Below are positions 23,303-36,100 of a DNA stretch of 64,000 bases, piece after piece. Numbering within the stretch: position 1 is the stretch's first letter; each line of letters begins with the position of its first letter. Made by a program: the position numbers and the translations under genes. The stretch covers positions 372,001-436,000 of the forward strand of contig VWPU01012116.1 of assembly GCA_013398955.1 (NCBI GenBank), written 5' to 3'. Under the pieces are notes generated by a model. That model had not been told where the DNA came from and ran no database searches. It saw nothing but the letters and a program-made list of their open reading frames with translations. Origin of the DNA: Callaeas wilsoni. Taxonomy: Eukaryota > Chordata > Aves > Passeriformes > Callaeidae.

Positions 23303-26300
23303 ATAGGTAGGGCATCTCTCATGTGATTATCCTTGTATCTATTAGTTCACATGGCTTTTCAGTTATACACTTTCAACTAAGGAAGAAAGGAAAACATTGC
23401 TTGAATTTCCTAAACTGTTACTGGATGCTTCTGTGTTTGACCACACCACATCAACCAAGGGGCTATCTGGGCTGAAGAGATTTTTGGCAGTGTTGCTTCC
23501 CAATAAAATACCTCCCTTTTTCTTCTGCCCCAGCTCTCTGCTTCCATCAGGAGACAGCAGCTGTCTTGTTCAGTTTCTGGGATTTTTTGTTTGTCAAATG
23601 GTTTTCTGTGTCCACTAATACAAAATCATGTTTCCCCTGAAAAGCATACTTTACTTCCTTCTGGAGCACCTTTCTTCCTTGGCTGTCTGCCCTGTGTCAC
23701 TCCAAGAAGAAAATAAATCTGTGAATGTTCTAGCCTTCCTCAAACCTGATCTTTTCTGAAGCAAAACTTTCAGGTTTAAACAGTCCTATTTTGAGCTAAT
23801 GGAAAAGTTACCTGAACTGTTTCAGTCAAGCAGTGTTTTCTGTCAGTCTGATGATGCTGAAATCTCTCAAAGTCTCAGTTTCAAGACTTCATTGTGCAAC
23901 AAATTCAAAGATACTCTGTAGTTCTCATAAGCATGAAGTTTGGAAATGCAGTGTTCTGAGAAACTCCTGCCTTTCTAGGCTACAGTGAAGGTAGGAAATA
24001 ACAAAGCACAAGTCTGCGGCAAACTTGTTCCTTTTTGTCACTCATCTGTGACAATCGATCAATTTAAAGTTTTCTAACTTCCCCTTATGTTTTCTTTCTT
24101 GTCATGTATCTTTTCAGCTTCAATGGATAAATTCAAATTAAAAAATTATAGAATGATGGAAGTTGTTACTATTACTGTATTTTCAGGGAGAAATTTTTTT
24201 CTCTGATTACAGGCTGTTACATAAATTTCAATATTGACATCATTAACATCTTCATACCAGTTAACTGTTAGGATGCGTTCATCAAAGAATCATGCACTCA
24301 TGTCGGTTAATATAATACTGAAAGTGAAGATAACCTCACTGTCGTCCTTTGGTACTTAATTTACTGTATATCCAAGTTTCTTATGAAGATAATTTATTGC
24401 TTAGAATGAAAGCCATAGCCTCTCATAATTAGATCATTACCTTTTCTCCAACAGTGGTATTTAGGAAAAAAAAAATTCCTTACATGTAAAAAAAAATTGG
24501 CACTGTCAAATCTTCAAACTAACACTGACCTCAATAAATTTTCAAGTTTAATTACTTTTAAATGGAATTCCAGAACAGTTTTCTATGGATAGCCAAGAAG
24601 TAGGATGTTAGCCTGAAAGACTTGTTTCAGAAACAGTAATTGCTGCTGTAACCATTAAAGACTAATTGTCTCAACATCCAGTAATGTATGAATTTAATAT
24701 TATTCTAATATAATAAAAGAATTTCCAACTGTAATACATACAAGAAAGAACTAAATGTTACTTTCACTGATGTTACTCTACTGTACTGCTGAGATGATCT
24801 GGTAGCTTCCTAAGATGAGCTAACGTCATTGTTCAATGGCAAAAACACATCTGTCTCAAGAGAATGAAGCAATCCCTGCCTCAAGCCACCTCAAAATCCC
24901 AAATCCTTTATTTTATACATGACCACTGTGTACAACTGTGAATGTAAAAGAATTGTGAAAGAACTACAACAAAATAATAAACTCTTGAGATTTGTTCAAA
25001 TATACCTGATCTATTTCAGTGGCATTTATTACTTACTTATTATAACTTACAAAAGATCAGTGCTCAAGAGAAGTCCTAGGGTGTAATTGTTTAATATACA
25101 AATGGTGATGTCATTTAAAAGAGATTTATTCTGAAAATTGAAGCAATTTTAATGACCCTGAGAAAAGCATACAACACACATAAAAAATTGTTTCAAGTAA
25201 CTTTTCAGTGACTTAGTTATCCTTCCAAAAATCAGTTTCAATTTTGTTCAACAGAGACTGACTTTTAGATGTCATGCCTCCTAGGTAATACCCAAATTAC
25301 TTGGTTAGTTTATATAAATTTACTTATATCAGAATTAAACTTGTGGTGGGACCTAAGAGTGTTTTTGTGGAGGTGGAGGTAGAATTTTTTCCAGTGTTGT
25401 CAGCTCTGCAGCTTCAGAAAGGTTAAAGATACATTTTGCACAAGTTGAGATAGGGAACTGCTTAGTTTCATAGAGATTAGCTTTTCTTAAGATTTAGATA
25501 ATGTGTTCAGTCATTGGAAAGTTATTGTCCTTGTAAAACTGTCAATATTTTATAGTATAGAATATGTGATGTACAATGCAATGCAAGGGAACAAAACAGT
25601 TATAAAAATAATAGCTTTGAGCTCCTAGAATAAAAATTTGAAGAAAAGTTTTTATAGTTTACTTTTAAAACAGATTTTACTGTTATGTAGTTTTGTTTTC
25701 TGTCATAAAATACAGGTTTTAAGGAAATCTACTTGAAGATTAACAATGTTTTAAAAATTATTATTTTCTTTAGAAAAAGGAAGAAGAATTATGCCTTACA
25801 ATGCTGACACTTCCTCACATTCATACCTATCTACCTACATACCTTAGGGCATACCAGTGTATAGAGACAGCAGTTCTCTTCCACACTGTGACTCAGTTCT
25901 GACACTTCTCCTCCCCACACTTCACCTACCCTGATCACTTACAGCTAGATCTCTCCTGTAACTTTAATCACTTGTTTTAGTTCCATTTCCCCCAGCTGCC
26001 CTTGCGGCATCTCTGACATGCTCGCTGTGTGGGATATTCCTACTAAAACCTGCAATGTGGCTTAAAGATAACCTCTCTCCCTTCATGTGGCAGAGAGGAG
26101 GAAGAACAACACAATATTTGACTGGTGTTGTCCATGCTGTCAGCTGCTCCAGGGTTTGTGCAGCCTTGGGAAGGGGCTTCAGGCAAGGCTGCTGGCTTAA
26201 ATCCTTGTCTGGTTTCAGCAACATGGTAATGAGTGTTGCTTGACAACCTGAAGAAAGTTATCCTAAACTTAGAACAGACGAACTATGAGCTTCTAGAAGT

Positions 26301-29300
26301 CTCTGTAGAAAACTTCCACATATATTAATGCTTAAGGCTTTTAGCAGTCTAAGACATGCATTTCAAGGGTTGTCACAACAAGAATAAGAACAATATATAA
26401 GAGAAGTGTGCTTCCATTTAGTGCCAATGCTGCTAATCACAATTTACCTGCCCTGAGTTATGACCTGCAACTACTCACGGTCACCACAACCAGCCCACTG
26501 TGGATGTAACATGCAGGTTGCTGGCCAAGGACAAAGGAATTATTTTGGGTGACCGATGAACTGTGTGTGAACTGGGATCAATGACTCATTGCCTTTCCCC
26601 AAACAAGATCTAAGGGGGGAAAAAAGGAAAGTAGGAGGAAGAAGTTCAAAAGAAAGGAGTATGTGCTTCATACAGCTGGTCTTGAGGTGTGAAGCTCCTT
26701 TTCATGGGATTTTCTAGGTGCTAAGAAAGTGTGTGGGCAAGAACATGATAAGTTCATATGTTAGAAATACTCATGTTGTTTTGCTAAATGCAATGATGGC
26801 ACAGGATGCCTCGGAGGGCATCTGAAGGGCAGATTGTTTATTAAAGGCAAGACTGAATCCCTGTAATTTAGTGTTAATCTTTACCCAAGATGTCTCCAAC
26901 CCCTCTATTAGTATTTCTTCTCTTTTTTACTTGCTTTTATTTACTTTTACTTCCTGTGCTGGCCATCTTTTCCAGTATTGGGTTCTAACTAGACGAACAT
27001 AATGCTGAGCTGTGAGGGTCTGTAGTCTGGCTCTACACCTGTGCTTATGATTTTACATTGGGTGAGAAATTGTAAATCTTGAAATACTGTCTAAGAATTC
27101 TTGTTTCTATGTTTTGGGGTTAGTAGGAATTTTAAGGATGAATACCTTCTTGATCCTTAACCTAATGTTAAGGAAACATTAAACAGAACAGTAAATAATT
27201 TGGCCTTTGCAAGGCAAAAGATTGTCTCCAACTGGAGCACCTAACAGATTTTTCATGAAGCTCTTCTGTACTTTTTTAATGCAAAGCCAGTGTTAAAATT
27301 AATTCAAGATCTGCTTCAGATTCATTCTAGCACTGAAAGCTTTGAAAAATATCATATCCGAGAGAGACATTTTATTTGAACCAACATAGAATCTGTGCAG
27401 TATAAATATTTCAGCACACAAGAAGAACAAGAGCAAATCGGAAATTATGTTCTTTCTCCTGTGTTTGCCAAAGCAGTGCTTCATAAGCATATTTAACTGC
27501 ACAGAAAATGATAGAAATCTCTGTGTATCAGTTAGTATCAGAAGAAAATCTGACCTGCTTATCCTTAAAATTGATTTGAAACATAGTGACATATTTATTT
27601 AATGTTGTATTTCAATTCTTGCATTGGAGGTTGATTGTTTTAAGTTGCTGAGGTGATGAAATAGCTAGGGGGAAATGAAAAAAAGTGGAGGGGAGGGGAA
27701 TGAGGAAAATATCTTTCATCCTATTTTTATATGCAAGTGAAAAAGAGAAGAAATACTACTAGAGGGGCTGGAGACATCTTGAGTAAAGATTAACGCTACA
27801 TTACAGGGATTTAGTCTTTTTTTTTTTCAGTGTGTATGTGGCTGAGTTTGATCATGCTACCCTTGTACATAGTGTTTAAGCTTCATAATTTGGCACCTGT
27901 ATATATTTCTTATCAAAGGCATTTTGCAGCTTGCTTTCAGAGAGTTTTAGAGATTATATTTTCAAAGACCTATCAGAAAACATCTTTGTGGTTTCGATTC
28001 TTACTTTTCTCTTAAAGGTTATGTTGCTGTAGAAGAAAAATAGTGAAGTCTAATTTTTTTGTCCTGAGTAGTCTTGGAAAAGATCAAATGCTCAGCTAAT
28101 GAATGGATTAGTGCTTTTTCTCATTGCTTTATGAGTCTCAGATATTTCCCAATGGAAATATATAAATAGATTTTGATAACGAATAAAGGGAAGACATATT
28201 TTATTCCAAAAGTACTAATGCTGAAGGGCATGTCAAATACTGCAGGGTTTTTTTTTCTCGAGGAGAGAAACTGAAAACCACCAAGGATTTTGACCAAAGA
28301 TTTTTTTTTTTAAAGTGGTGGGAAGTAATTAAAAGTAGTAAGTGCACAACGAATGATTTCCCAATTCTAAAAGGGTATTAGAAAAATCTGAAGCACTGGG
28401 AGGGATAAGAAAATCTGGAGCCTCATGCATATAGAATCATAAATGCCTATGCATCACCTGTTCCATTTCAAGGTCAAGGAAAATGAAAATGTTCCATATT
28501 TGGAACTGAGCTAGTCAATAGTACTGCAAGAAGAAAAATCGTGTATCTTTTATATAGTAAAAGAAGGAATTTTTTATTACCTTTTTTTTCTAATCTCAAA
28601 TTCTAATTTGAGAGGGCGGATATTGTGAAAATGTGGCAATCAACTGAAATTCTTGCCTTTCTCTAGGAATCTGTTGGGACCAGATGCTTATGCTTTTGCT
28701 AGAAAGTGATAGTCAGTGTTCCATTTTAAACAGGAATTATTTTGCAGAGCTGTGGAATTACAAAAGAAATTAAGGATGAGCACAAATTTTTTCTCCTCAG
28801 AAGACCTTTTACAAGTTTCAAATCTTAGACTTACAAACACATATTAAATAATCATGAGGCAGTTGGCATGCATCTTGGGAAGATGTCAAGAAGTAAAACC
28901 CTTCATGTAATATAGAGAGGTGATATATTATTAAAATCTCATCTATCCTTAATAGTAAGATAGTATAGTATTATATCCTCATATATTCTGAATAGTAACG
29001 CATGCTTTATTGTGGAACTATATCTGAACACCTTTTGAGCCAAACTGAATCTTGTCCATGCCTCACACAGACCCTACCTGAATTTCTTTTTCAAATCTAC
29101 TGCTTCTTTTCTTAGGTACACAGTAATATTAATATAGAAAATATTTTATTACCTTATAAAATCGTTTGTCTTGTTATTATGCATCTCACAATTCACTTAA
29201 ATGCAATTATTTAGGGGCATAAAGCAGGAAAGTTTAAAAATCAGACCAGAAAAAGAGGCTAATTTTCTTTACGTTAGTGAACTACTGTACTGTTTTTCTC

Positions 29301-32300
29301 TCAGCTTCCAGGAAAGGTTGCAACAAACAGTGGGTCTCTGCTGTCTAGCAGAGGGTTTAATGTAGGTACCAACAGCTACTTATGTCTTTTGTTTTTTAAA
29401 AATTGAATACGACACTGCTCATTTCTACAACTTATCCCTCTGAAGTGGTACAAGAAGAGGAAAACTGTTATGAACTTTGCTCCTTCTGAGCAAAAAGATG
29501 GTTGTATGGCACAGTCAAGGATCTACCAGGAGAAAGGGGAGAACCTCTTCTTGATAGGACCATAATTTGCCAAAGCTTATCTGTAGAAAAAAAACCAAAC
29601 CAAACCCAACAACTCTCAAAGTGATGAGGTTTCACATTTTTCTTCCTATTTTGTATGCAGTTACATGTCTGTTTTTAAATCTTGATGCTAATTTTGGCTG
29701 AGGTGATACGTATGTGACTTTGCACCAGTTGTTTAATTTCTCTGAGCCTCAGTAACCTTGGCAGAACAACCAGACAAGAACGTAAGACCACTGGATAAAA
29801 CAGATGGAAAAGGAAAATAAATTTTACACAAAGCACTGTGTTTTGAGATATTTGAGGGGAGAATGTGAAGCAAGCAATGGGCTGGATGAGACTCCAAAGA
29901 GATCACCTAAACTGTCCAGGTAAGTCAGTCTACTCAAAGGAATAATCCCACTGAGTTTTTGATCTAAAATGCAATCTGTCCATCCATTTTTGTGCATTTA
30001 TGGTTGTGCACATTCATGTCTGTGTGGGAGAGGATGCTGGAGAAGTTCAGACAGGTCAAAAGAGCATTTAAGACCTTGTGATTACAACTGTGAATTACTC
30101 TCATGCCATCGTAAGCAACATGCTAACATGCAGACAAATGTTTACTTTGCGTGGAAATTTCTGTCATCACCTATGTGCATGAATAGCTTGAAAGCATTAA
30201 AAAAATAGCTTGGAAGTAAAATAAAGTACATTTCTGCATTACATGTACCTTGCGGGAGTTTCTTTGTTTTGGTTTTTTTTTTCGGGGGGGCGGGTGGGTT
30301 GTTTTTTGGTTTGTTTGTTTGTTTTTTGTTTGTTTGATGGTTTTGGTGTTTTTGTTTTTGTTTATTTGGTTTTTTCCTAAGCTGCAAAGGATCTCTCTTG
30401 TGTTAAGTAGACTCAGGGCAAGAAAGTGCATCTGGAGAAGGAAGACAGGTAGCTTACTACTAACGATAAAGTTTTGGCTAAATGATATGAAATGCATATT
30501 GCTTAAAAGATGACTCCTAGAACTCTGGAAACTAGTAAATTTTTCTGGTTTTCCTTGTAAACTAAATTACTGAATAAGTATCTTCTGGGCCTGTGTTTCT
30601 TATTATGACTTACAGAAAAAACGTATTAATGAATTAATGACTGGCGACTGAGGCATAGTCTTCTTTTTTTGCATTCTATAAACACAATTAAGACAAATTT
30701 AAACCAAAACCACAGACAGGTAGTTCCACTTGATATTTCTGGCTAGAAAATCAGGAACAACTCATATAATGACAAAGGTTCTCTGACAAACTACAAATTG
30801 CTTTAGCAAGCCAGTGTAAGCTGACAAACATTGATGGGGCACTGCAGAGTTCAGACGCTGTTATTAGTCAGGATTTTGGGGGCAATTACATTTTTGTGGG
30901 TGTCAATAATAGCTCATCTCTATGTTCTATTCAAGGGAGAAATTTGTTCAGCCACAGCCATCAAACTGTAATGGATATACTTCTAGGAAATTATCCAAGC
31001 CAGATGTTTGTGTCAGCTTAACAGAAATGCTGACTTGTCAGACAGTATGAGAAACTGCTTGTGTCTGTGTAGTGAGGGGTTTTTTTAAAAATAATATTCC
31101 AATGCTAATAGCTATTGACTTGTTCTAGGGAAACTGAATTTGCTAAGAACTTTAAATATCGAATTACTCTTTTCTTCATATTGCTGGGCTTACTTGTCTC
31201 TTAGGTTCTGTCAAGGTTCTGTGATTTCTCTAAGTACATTGATAATTATTGCAGTGATGTTGTGGAGGTGAAAAGAACAGCAATAAACAACGCACTCACC
31301 TGTGTATTTTAAAGTATGACATTTATATCTATCATTTTAGCTTTTCTAGATTGCTGAACAGAAAAAATTAAAAGTGGTAAAACCCCAAAAAAGTATGAGA
31401 CAGTCTTGTCCCTAATTAGAAGTTTCAAACTTCTGATGGTACAGTCAGTAAAGGAGAAATAGTTTAGAAATTTGTAGCTAAATTCTTTACTTCGCCATGT
31501 CGTTAAATGTTGCATGTTCTTGGAAAGCAATAAAGAGAGAATTCATATTCTGTTTGCATTGAAATCAGAAGCATGTTGCCTTCAGAGGTGTTAGAATATC
31601 ACCAAGAATTTTTTCAAATTTCACAGTACAATCTATTTCATTTTTGAATGTAATTTAGCAGCTGGAATATGTCTGCAAAGAGGCAGACAGGTACTTGGAA
31701 AGATGATCAGATCACTATTGATCAGTAGATACATGGAATCATTCTTTGAATTTGACACTAAACTATTAATACATGAGGTTCTCCAATAGATGTCAGTAAT
31801 TTATGTGTCTGTGGAGTGCTCTATACAGCCGTGGTAGTGTACCAAGAGAAATCTCTGTTCAACAGCATGTCATTGCTTTATTTATATACCTAGATGTTTA
31901 TTTTATTAAAGAAACACAATCAAAAAATACAGCTCTGTCTTCTGGTTCTTTGATGAAAGTGTCAAAAGGATTCTTTCAATCCTAAGAGAAGTTACACACC
32001 AGTGGGCCTTCTTTGTGAAGCCGTTTGACAGTCGGCCAAGTGCTGATTCCACAGGTTAGGATGTTAAAGATAATATATTCTAAAAGCAAAACCTTTCCCT
32101 CAACCTTGGCTGCTCTTTGGAGGAAGTTAGGGACAGACTTAAAATAAATTTTAAAAGCATGCTAACCATTAACACCTGCTGGTTGAGCAGTCTGGGTTTT
32201 CTACTGACGCTTGGATTTGGTGTAGCTAATATCCAAGGGGTATCTCTGAATTCCCAAAAAGAAGGTTAAGCAGGTTTCTCCAGTGAGGCAAAGGTGCTGT

Positions 32301-32587
32301 GGGGTGTGCATCTCCTTCATTCACTCTGGGTGAAAGAGGTGATCCAAAGCCTTGAGGCTGGTCAGTATGGAAGGTAATTGTCAGGAGAAGGAGGATAACC
32401 ATCATTTCACTATAATAAGGAATTTATCAGATAATGACTCTAATTTTATTAATACTGTTAAAATGTTAGCAATTTTTAAATCTTGATGTAATAAGCTTTT
32501 CCAAATATTGTAGATCCTGACAGCGGTGTACAATTACCAGTCAGTAGAAAGGGCAAAACAAAAGTATCCATTTAAATATATTAGGGA
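23303..32587. other. Gene-poor intergenic interval
   Basis: About 9.3 kb of AT-rich DNA without a recognisable gene, RNA or transposon. ORFs of 60-108 codons are scattered on both strands with no domain, no splice-supported chain and no codon bias. The only clear structures are the G-rich and TTTG-rich tract near 30265-30380 and short T or A runs. A somewhat GC-richer patch at 25860-26260 contains nothing I can identify. Confidence 0.55.
30265..30380 (+). repeat. T/G low-complexity tract with G-quadruplex motif
   Basis: A poly(T) run is followed by G7-C-G3-T-G3 at 30284-30298, and then by TTTG/TTTTTG repeats for about 80 bases. The G-rich core fits four G3 runs with three single-base loops. 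Long frames across it, on both strands, are composition artefacts. Confidence 0.85.
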
Positions 32588-33103
32588 AGATCACAGGATC
32601 ATAGAATAGTTCGGTTTGGGTTGGAAGGCACCTTTAAAGACCATCTAGTCCAACTCCTCTGCAGTAAGCAGGAACATCTTCAACTAGATCAGGTTTCTCA
32701 GAGCCTTATCCAGCCTGACCTTGAATGTTTCCAAGGATGAGAAATTCTCTCTTGGAAACCTGCTCCAGTGTTTCACCAGTCTCACTGTAAAAAAAAAACA
32801 AAAAAAAAAACAAATTAAAAATTTCATTATATATAATCTAAACTGACATTCCTTCCATTTAAAACCATTACCCCTTGTGCTATCACAAGAGGCCCTGCTA
32901 AAAAGTTTGTCTTTCTGATACTCCCCCTTCTGATATTGGAAGGTGCTGTAAGGTCTTCTCAAAGCCTTCTGTTCTCCAGGCTGAACAACCCCAGCTCTCT
33001 CAGCCTGTCTTCACAGCAGAGGTGCTCTCTTAAATTTTGTGGACTCCTCTGAAGCCACTGCAACAGGTTCATGTCTTTGTTGTGCTGACAGCTCCACGAT
33101 AGA
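32588..33103 (-). mobile_element. CR1 LINE 3'-end fragment
   Basis: It begins at GATCACAGGATCATAGAATAG on the + strand, the reverse complement of the CR1 3' tail. A GGGTTGGAAGGCACCTTTAAAG block, CATCTAGTCCAACTCCTC, CTGCTCCAGTG and the GAACAACCCCAGCTCTCTCA segment follow. Similarity fades after the ACAGGTTCATGTCTTTGTTG portion. An A-rich run with interspersed C at about 32788-32815 has expanded inside the element. Truncated and non-coding. Confidence 0.94.
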
Positions 33104-36100
33104 TGTTTTTACTAGCATGATCAGATTTTGTTGATATATACTCAGTAGATTGCCATTTGTTATGTTTCCTTGTGACAATGTGATAGCACTACCTTCCCCA
33201 TTTGAGTTATTCATTTTGTAGCTTTCAAATGAGCAGTGTCAGGCATGCTTGCTTCTTTATATTAGCTGAGTCGTGAGTTTTCAGAGGGATTAATATATAC
33301 TCCTTCAGCTTTCACGCCTTTGTGCTGTCCCGAGACTCATAAAGCAAGAGGGATTGATAGGTTCAGCATTTTACTCATGTAACATGGAGAAATCATTTAG
33401 AAAAGTGATTCATGGTGTTGCAGTGATATGGTTCATAAAGGATAATGCCTTTCTACTTAGAATTCATATTCTATTACATAGGAAAGGCTTTGGCATTTGA
33501 AAGAAAAGTCAGCTGTGGTATCATCAATTTATAACAGGCTATTTGAATGTGAAATAGAGGGAAACACCCCATCAAACATTTTATTCCTGAGAATGTTAGC
33601 TTGCCTGATGGTTAATTAGTCATGGAGGTTGCCATTTGACAATTAGCCATAGATTTGTGATTGTGATGAAGAATGGTTGGAAGAGAAAATGAGAGACAGT
33701 AACCTATACAGCATTTCTGTATGTGTAGAAGAGGTAATTTATTCAAGGACAAGCCTTTAATTCTTCTGTCTTTGACATATTAAGATGACACAAAATGGGA
33801 AGGTTGAGACAGGCTTACCTAGCTTATTCCCACTTCAATATTCAGCAGCAATAACGAAATTAGAATATATTTTCTTGTTGTCAGCTGACCTGATACTTTT
33901 CAATACACAGTAGAATGAGAGCTATTATAGTGGTCCCCAGATATTTGAGTCTATTCCCATTCCCCTTTCATCTTCCACATTTTTTATTACTAGTTCCAAT
34001 TTCAATCACAGCTCAGTTCTTTGCTCTCAGTTTAAAACCAGATCCTAACTATCAGCTTGGCTGTTTGTTGATTTTGGGAGCTGCTCTGCCTGTGGCCACT
34101 GCTCCTTGCCTGGCGATCACAGGAAGCAAGCAAGAACCTGCTGATGCAGCAATAACACAACTAGTGCTCTCTGGGGAAAATTTCTTCTTTTGGAAGTACA
34201 CAAACTTAACTGGAAAAACATAGTTTTGGTATTGCACTGGCATAGGCTGTGGAAGGAAGAGAAGTATCATCAGGCAGGAAGTTAGTTGAAATGACAGCAA
34301 AGAGGGATTTGTTGATTTTCTAAATGAAATATATCAGTTCTTCATACCCTGTGCACAGAAGCAGAATAACAGGCTTAGGAGACACACCTAAATCATTGTA
34401 AAGGGTAATTGGGACCAGTCCCTGCATTAAGTGGCTGAACAGGACAACATCTCTCTTGCTACATACAAGGAAAAATCAGAATAAATCTTCCTTTATATCA
34501 AAGAGAAGATTAATCCAGCCTTTTTTGTCCTTCTTGCCTTAATTATTAACTTCTCTGAATGCTGGCAGAGTGAAGAAGGTGAAGGGACTATTAAAACTAT
34601 TTATTGGCATCATATGGAAAAGGTTTGTCAAAGACACAGCATAAACTGTGTATTCTTAAATTGTCCTTATAAATTTTGGGGAAAAAATGTGACTATATGC
34701 AAATATCAAAATCTGGGAGACACAAACAGAAAGTAATAATTTTGGCACAGTGTTTTAAGGAGGGGTATGAAGTTAGGACAGTAGCTGTTTGACTTGATGA
34801 GGTTTAAATCAGGAAAGGGGCACAGAAGGTTTTGGTAATGCTTATATTTGCTCAACAGAATTGATTCTCACTTAAGAAATGTAATTTTTACTCTTTGGAT
34901 CACTTTTCCCAGATGTTTTCACAAGTGGGCCTTTAGCTAACCCTAAATTTATGTGGTTTGCTCTCTTTCTCTGAAGTTCTTAATGAAAACATCAAATTAA
35001 ATAGAACCTTAATAATGACCTTCATAGCCTGCAGTGATTGTGTACATAAAATCTTGAAATCCAGGCTACTTCATAATTATTCATTATAATTCATAACTGC
35101 ATTTGTCAGAGACTGTGGTTAGTGTTTCTTAGGGGCCTTATATAGGCTTCGTTCACAGGTAATATGGAAAGGTAAGAAAAGTGCAAAACTAGAGGAAAAG
35201 TAGTTACTATGAATTATTTTAGCTTTGTTTGCTGCTACTACTTTTTTTCCTAAGCAAAGAAGATAAATTCCAAGAACGAAGAGTATTTAATTTCCATCTC
35301 TTTCGAGTATTGCTTCCATAGCTGCATTTTCTACTCTTTCTTCCTTTTACCTCTTCTTACCTGTCCCTTCAACCAGTGGCAAGTGCTGTCATAAACCTGT
35401 CTCCTGTTATTGGTGATGTGAGAAGAACAGCAGATGTCTTTATGTGGCAGAAGTCTTGTAGCTATAGCAAACCACTTTATCTTTTTTATAAAAAGCATAT
35501 CCTTTTTATGCTTTATCTTTGTGTTAGTAACTGAAGCAGTATTCAGTACTCTGAAAAACGACTTTATTTCTTTCAGTTACTTTCAGAGCTGCCTCAAACC
35601 TGTGGTATCCAGATCTTGGGGTCACTCAGGCCTTGTCTCTGCTACTAGGGGCATGATTTATACCACAGCTATGAACTTCCTTAGAAATAATCAGAGCTGT
35701 GAAATGAACTAAATGTGTTAGAATTTGCAGCATTGAGATCAAGTTTATAATTTCCTTTTTGGATGAAAATGTTGTTGCTCAGTCTGGATCCCTGGGATGC
35801 AAGGGTCAGGGGAGATGAAGGCTCTGGGAGATGAAGGCAGTTCTCTGCCACTCTCGTGCCTGTGAGCTTGAAAACCAAATCTCCTTTGAGAACCAATTGT
35901 AATTAACACTCAGTTTTCTGGGTAATGGAGGATTTTGGTGCCCAAGAGAAAAGCACAGATAATACAAACCTATGTAAATGAAGTCTAGAAATACGGGATC
36001 TGTGCAAAGCCCATGCATCCCACTGCCATGTACATAAAATATTGCTGCTTTCAGTCCTGAGACGATTTGTGTTAAATTTAACCTGAATCACTGAGAATGT

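Noticed and set aside
30142..30513. ORFs of 81-108 codons on both strands
   Set aside because: They are produced by the TTTG/poly(T) low-complexity tract (Lys/Asn/Gln/Thr-rich on one strand, Phe/Val/Leu-rich on the other).
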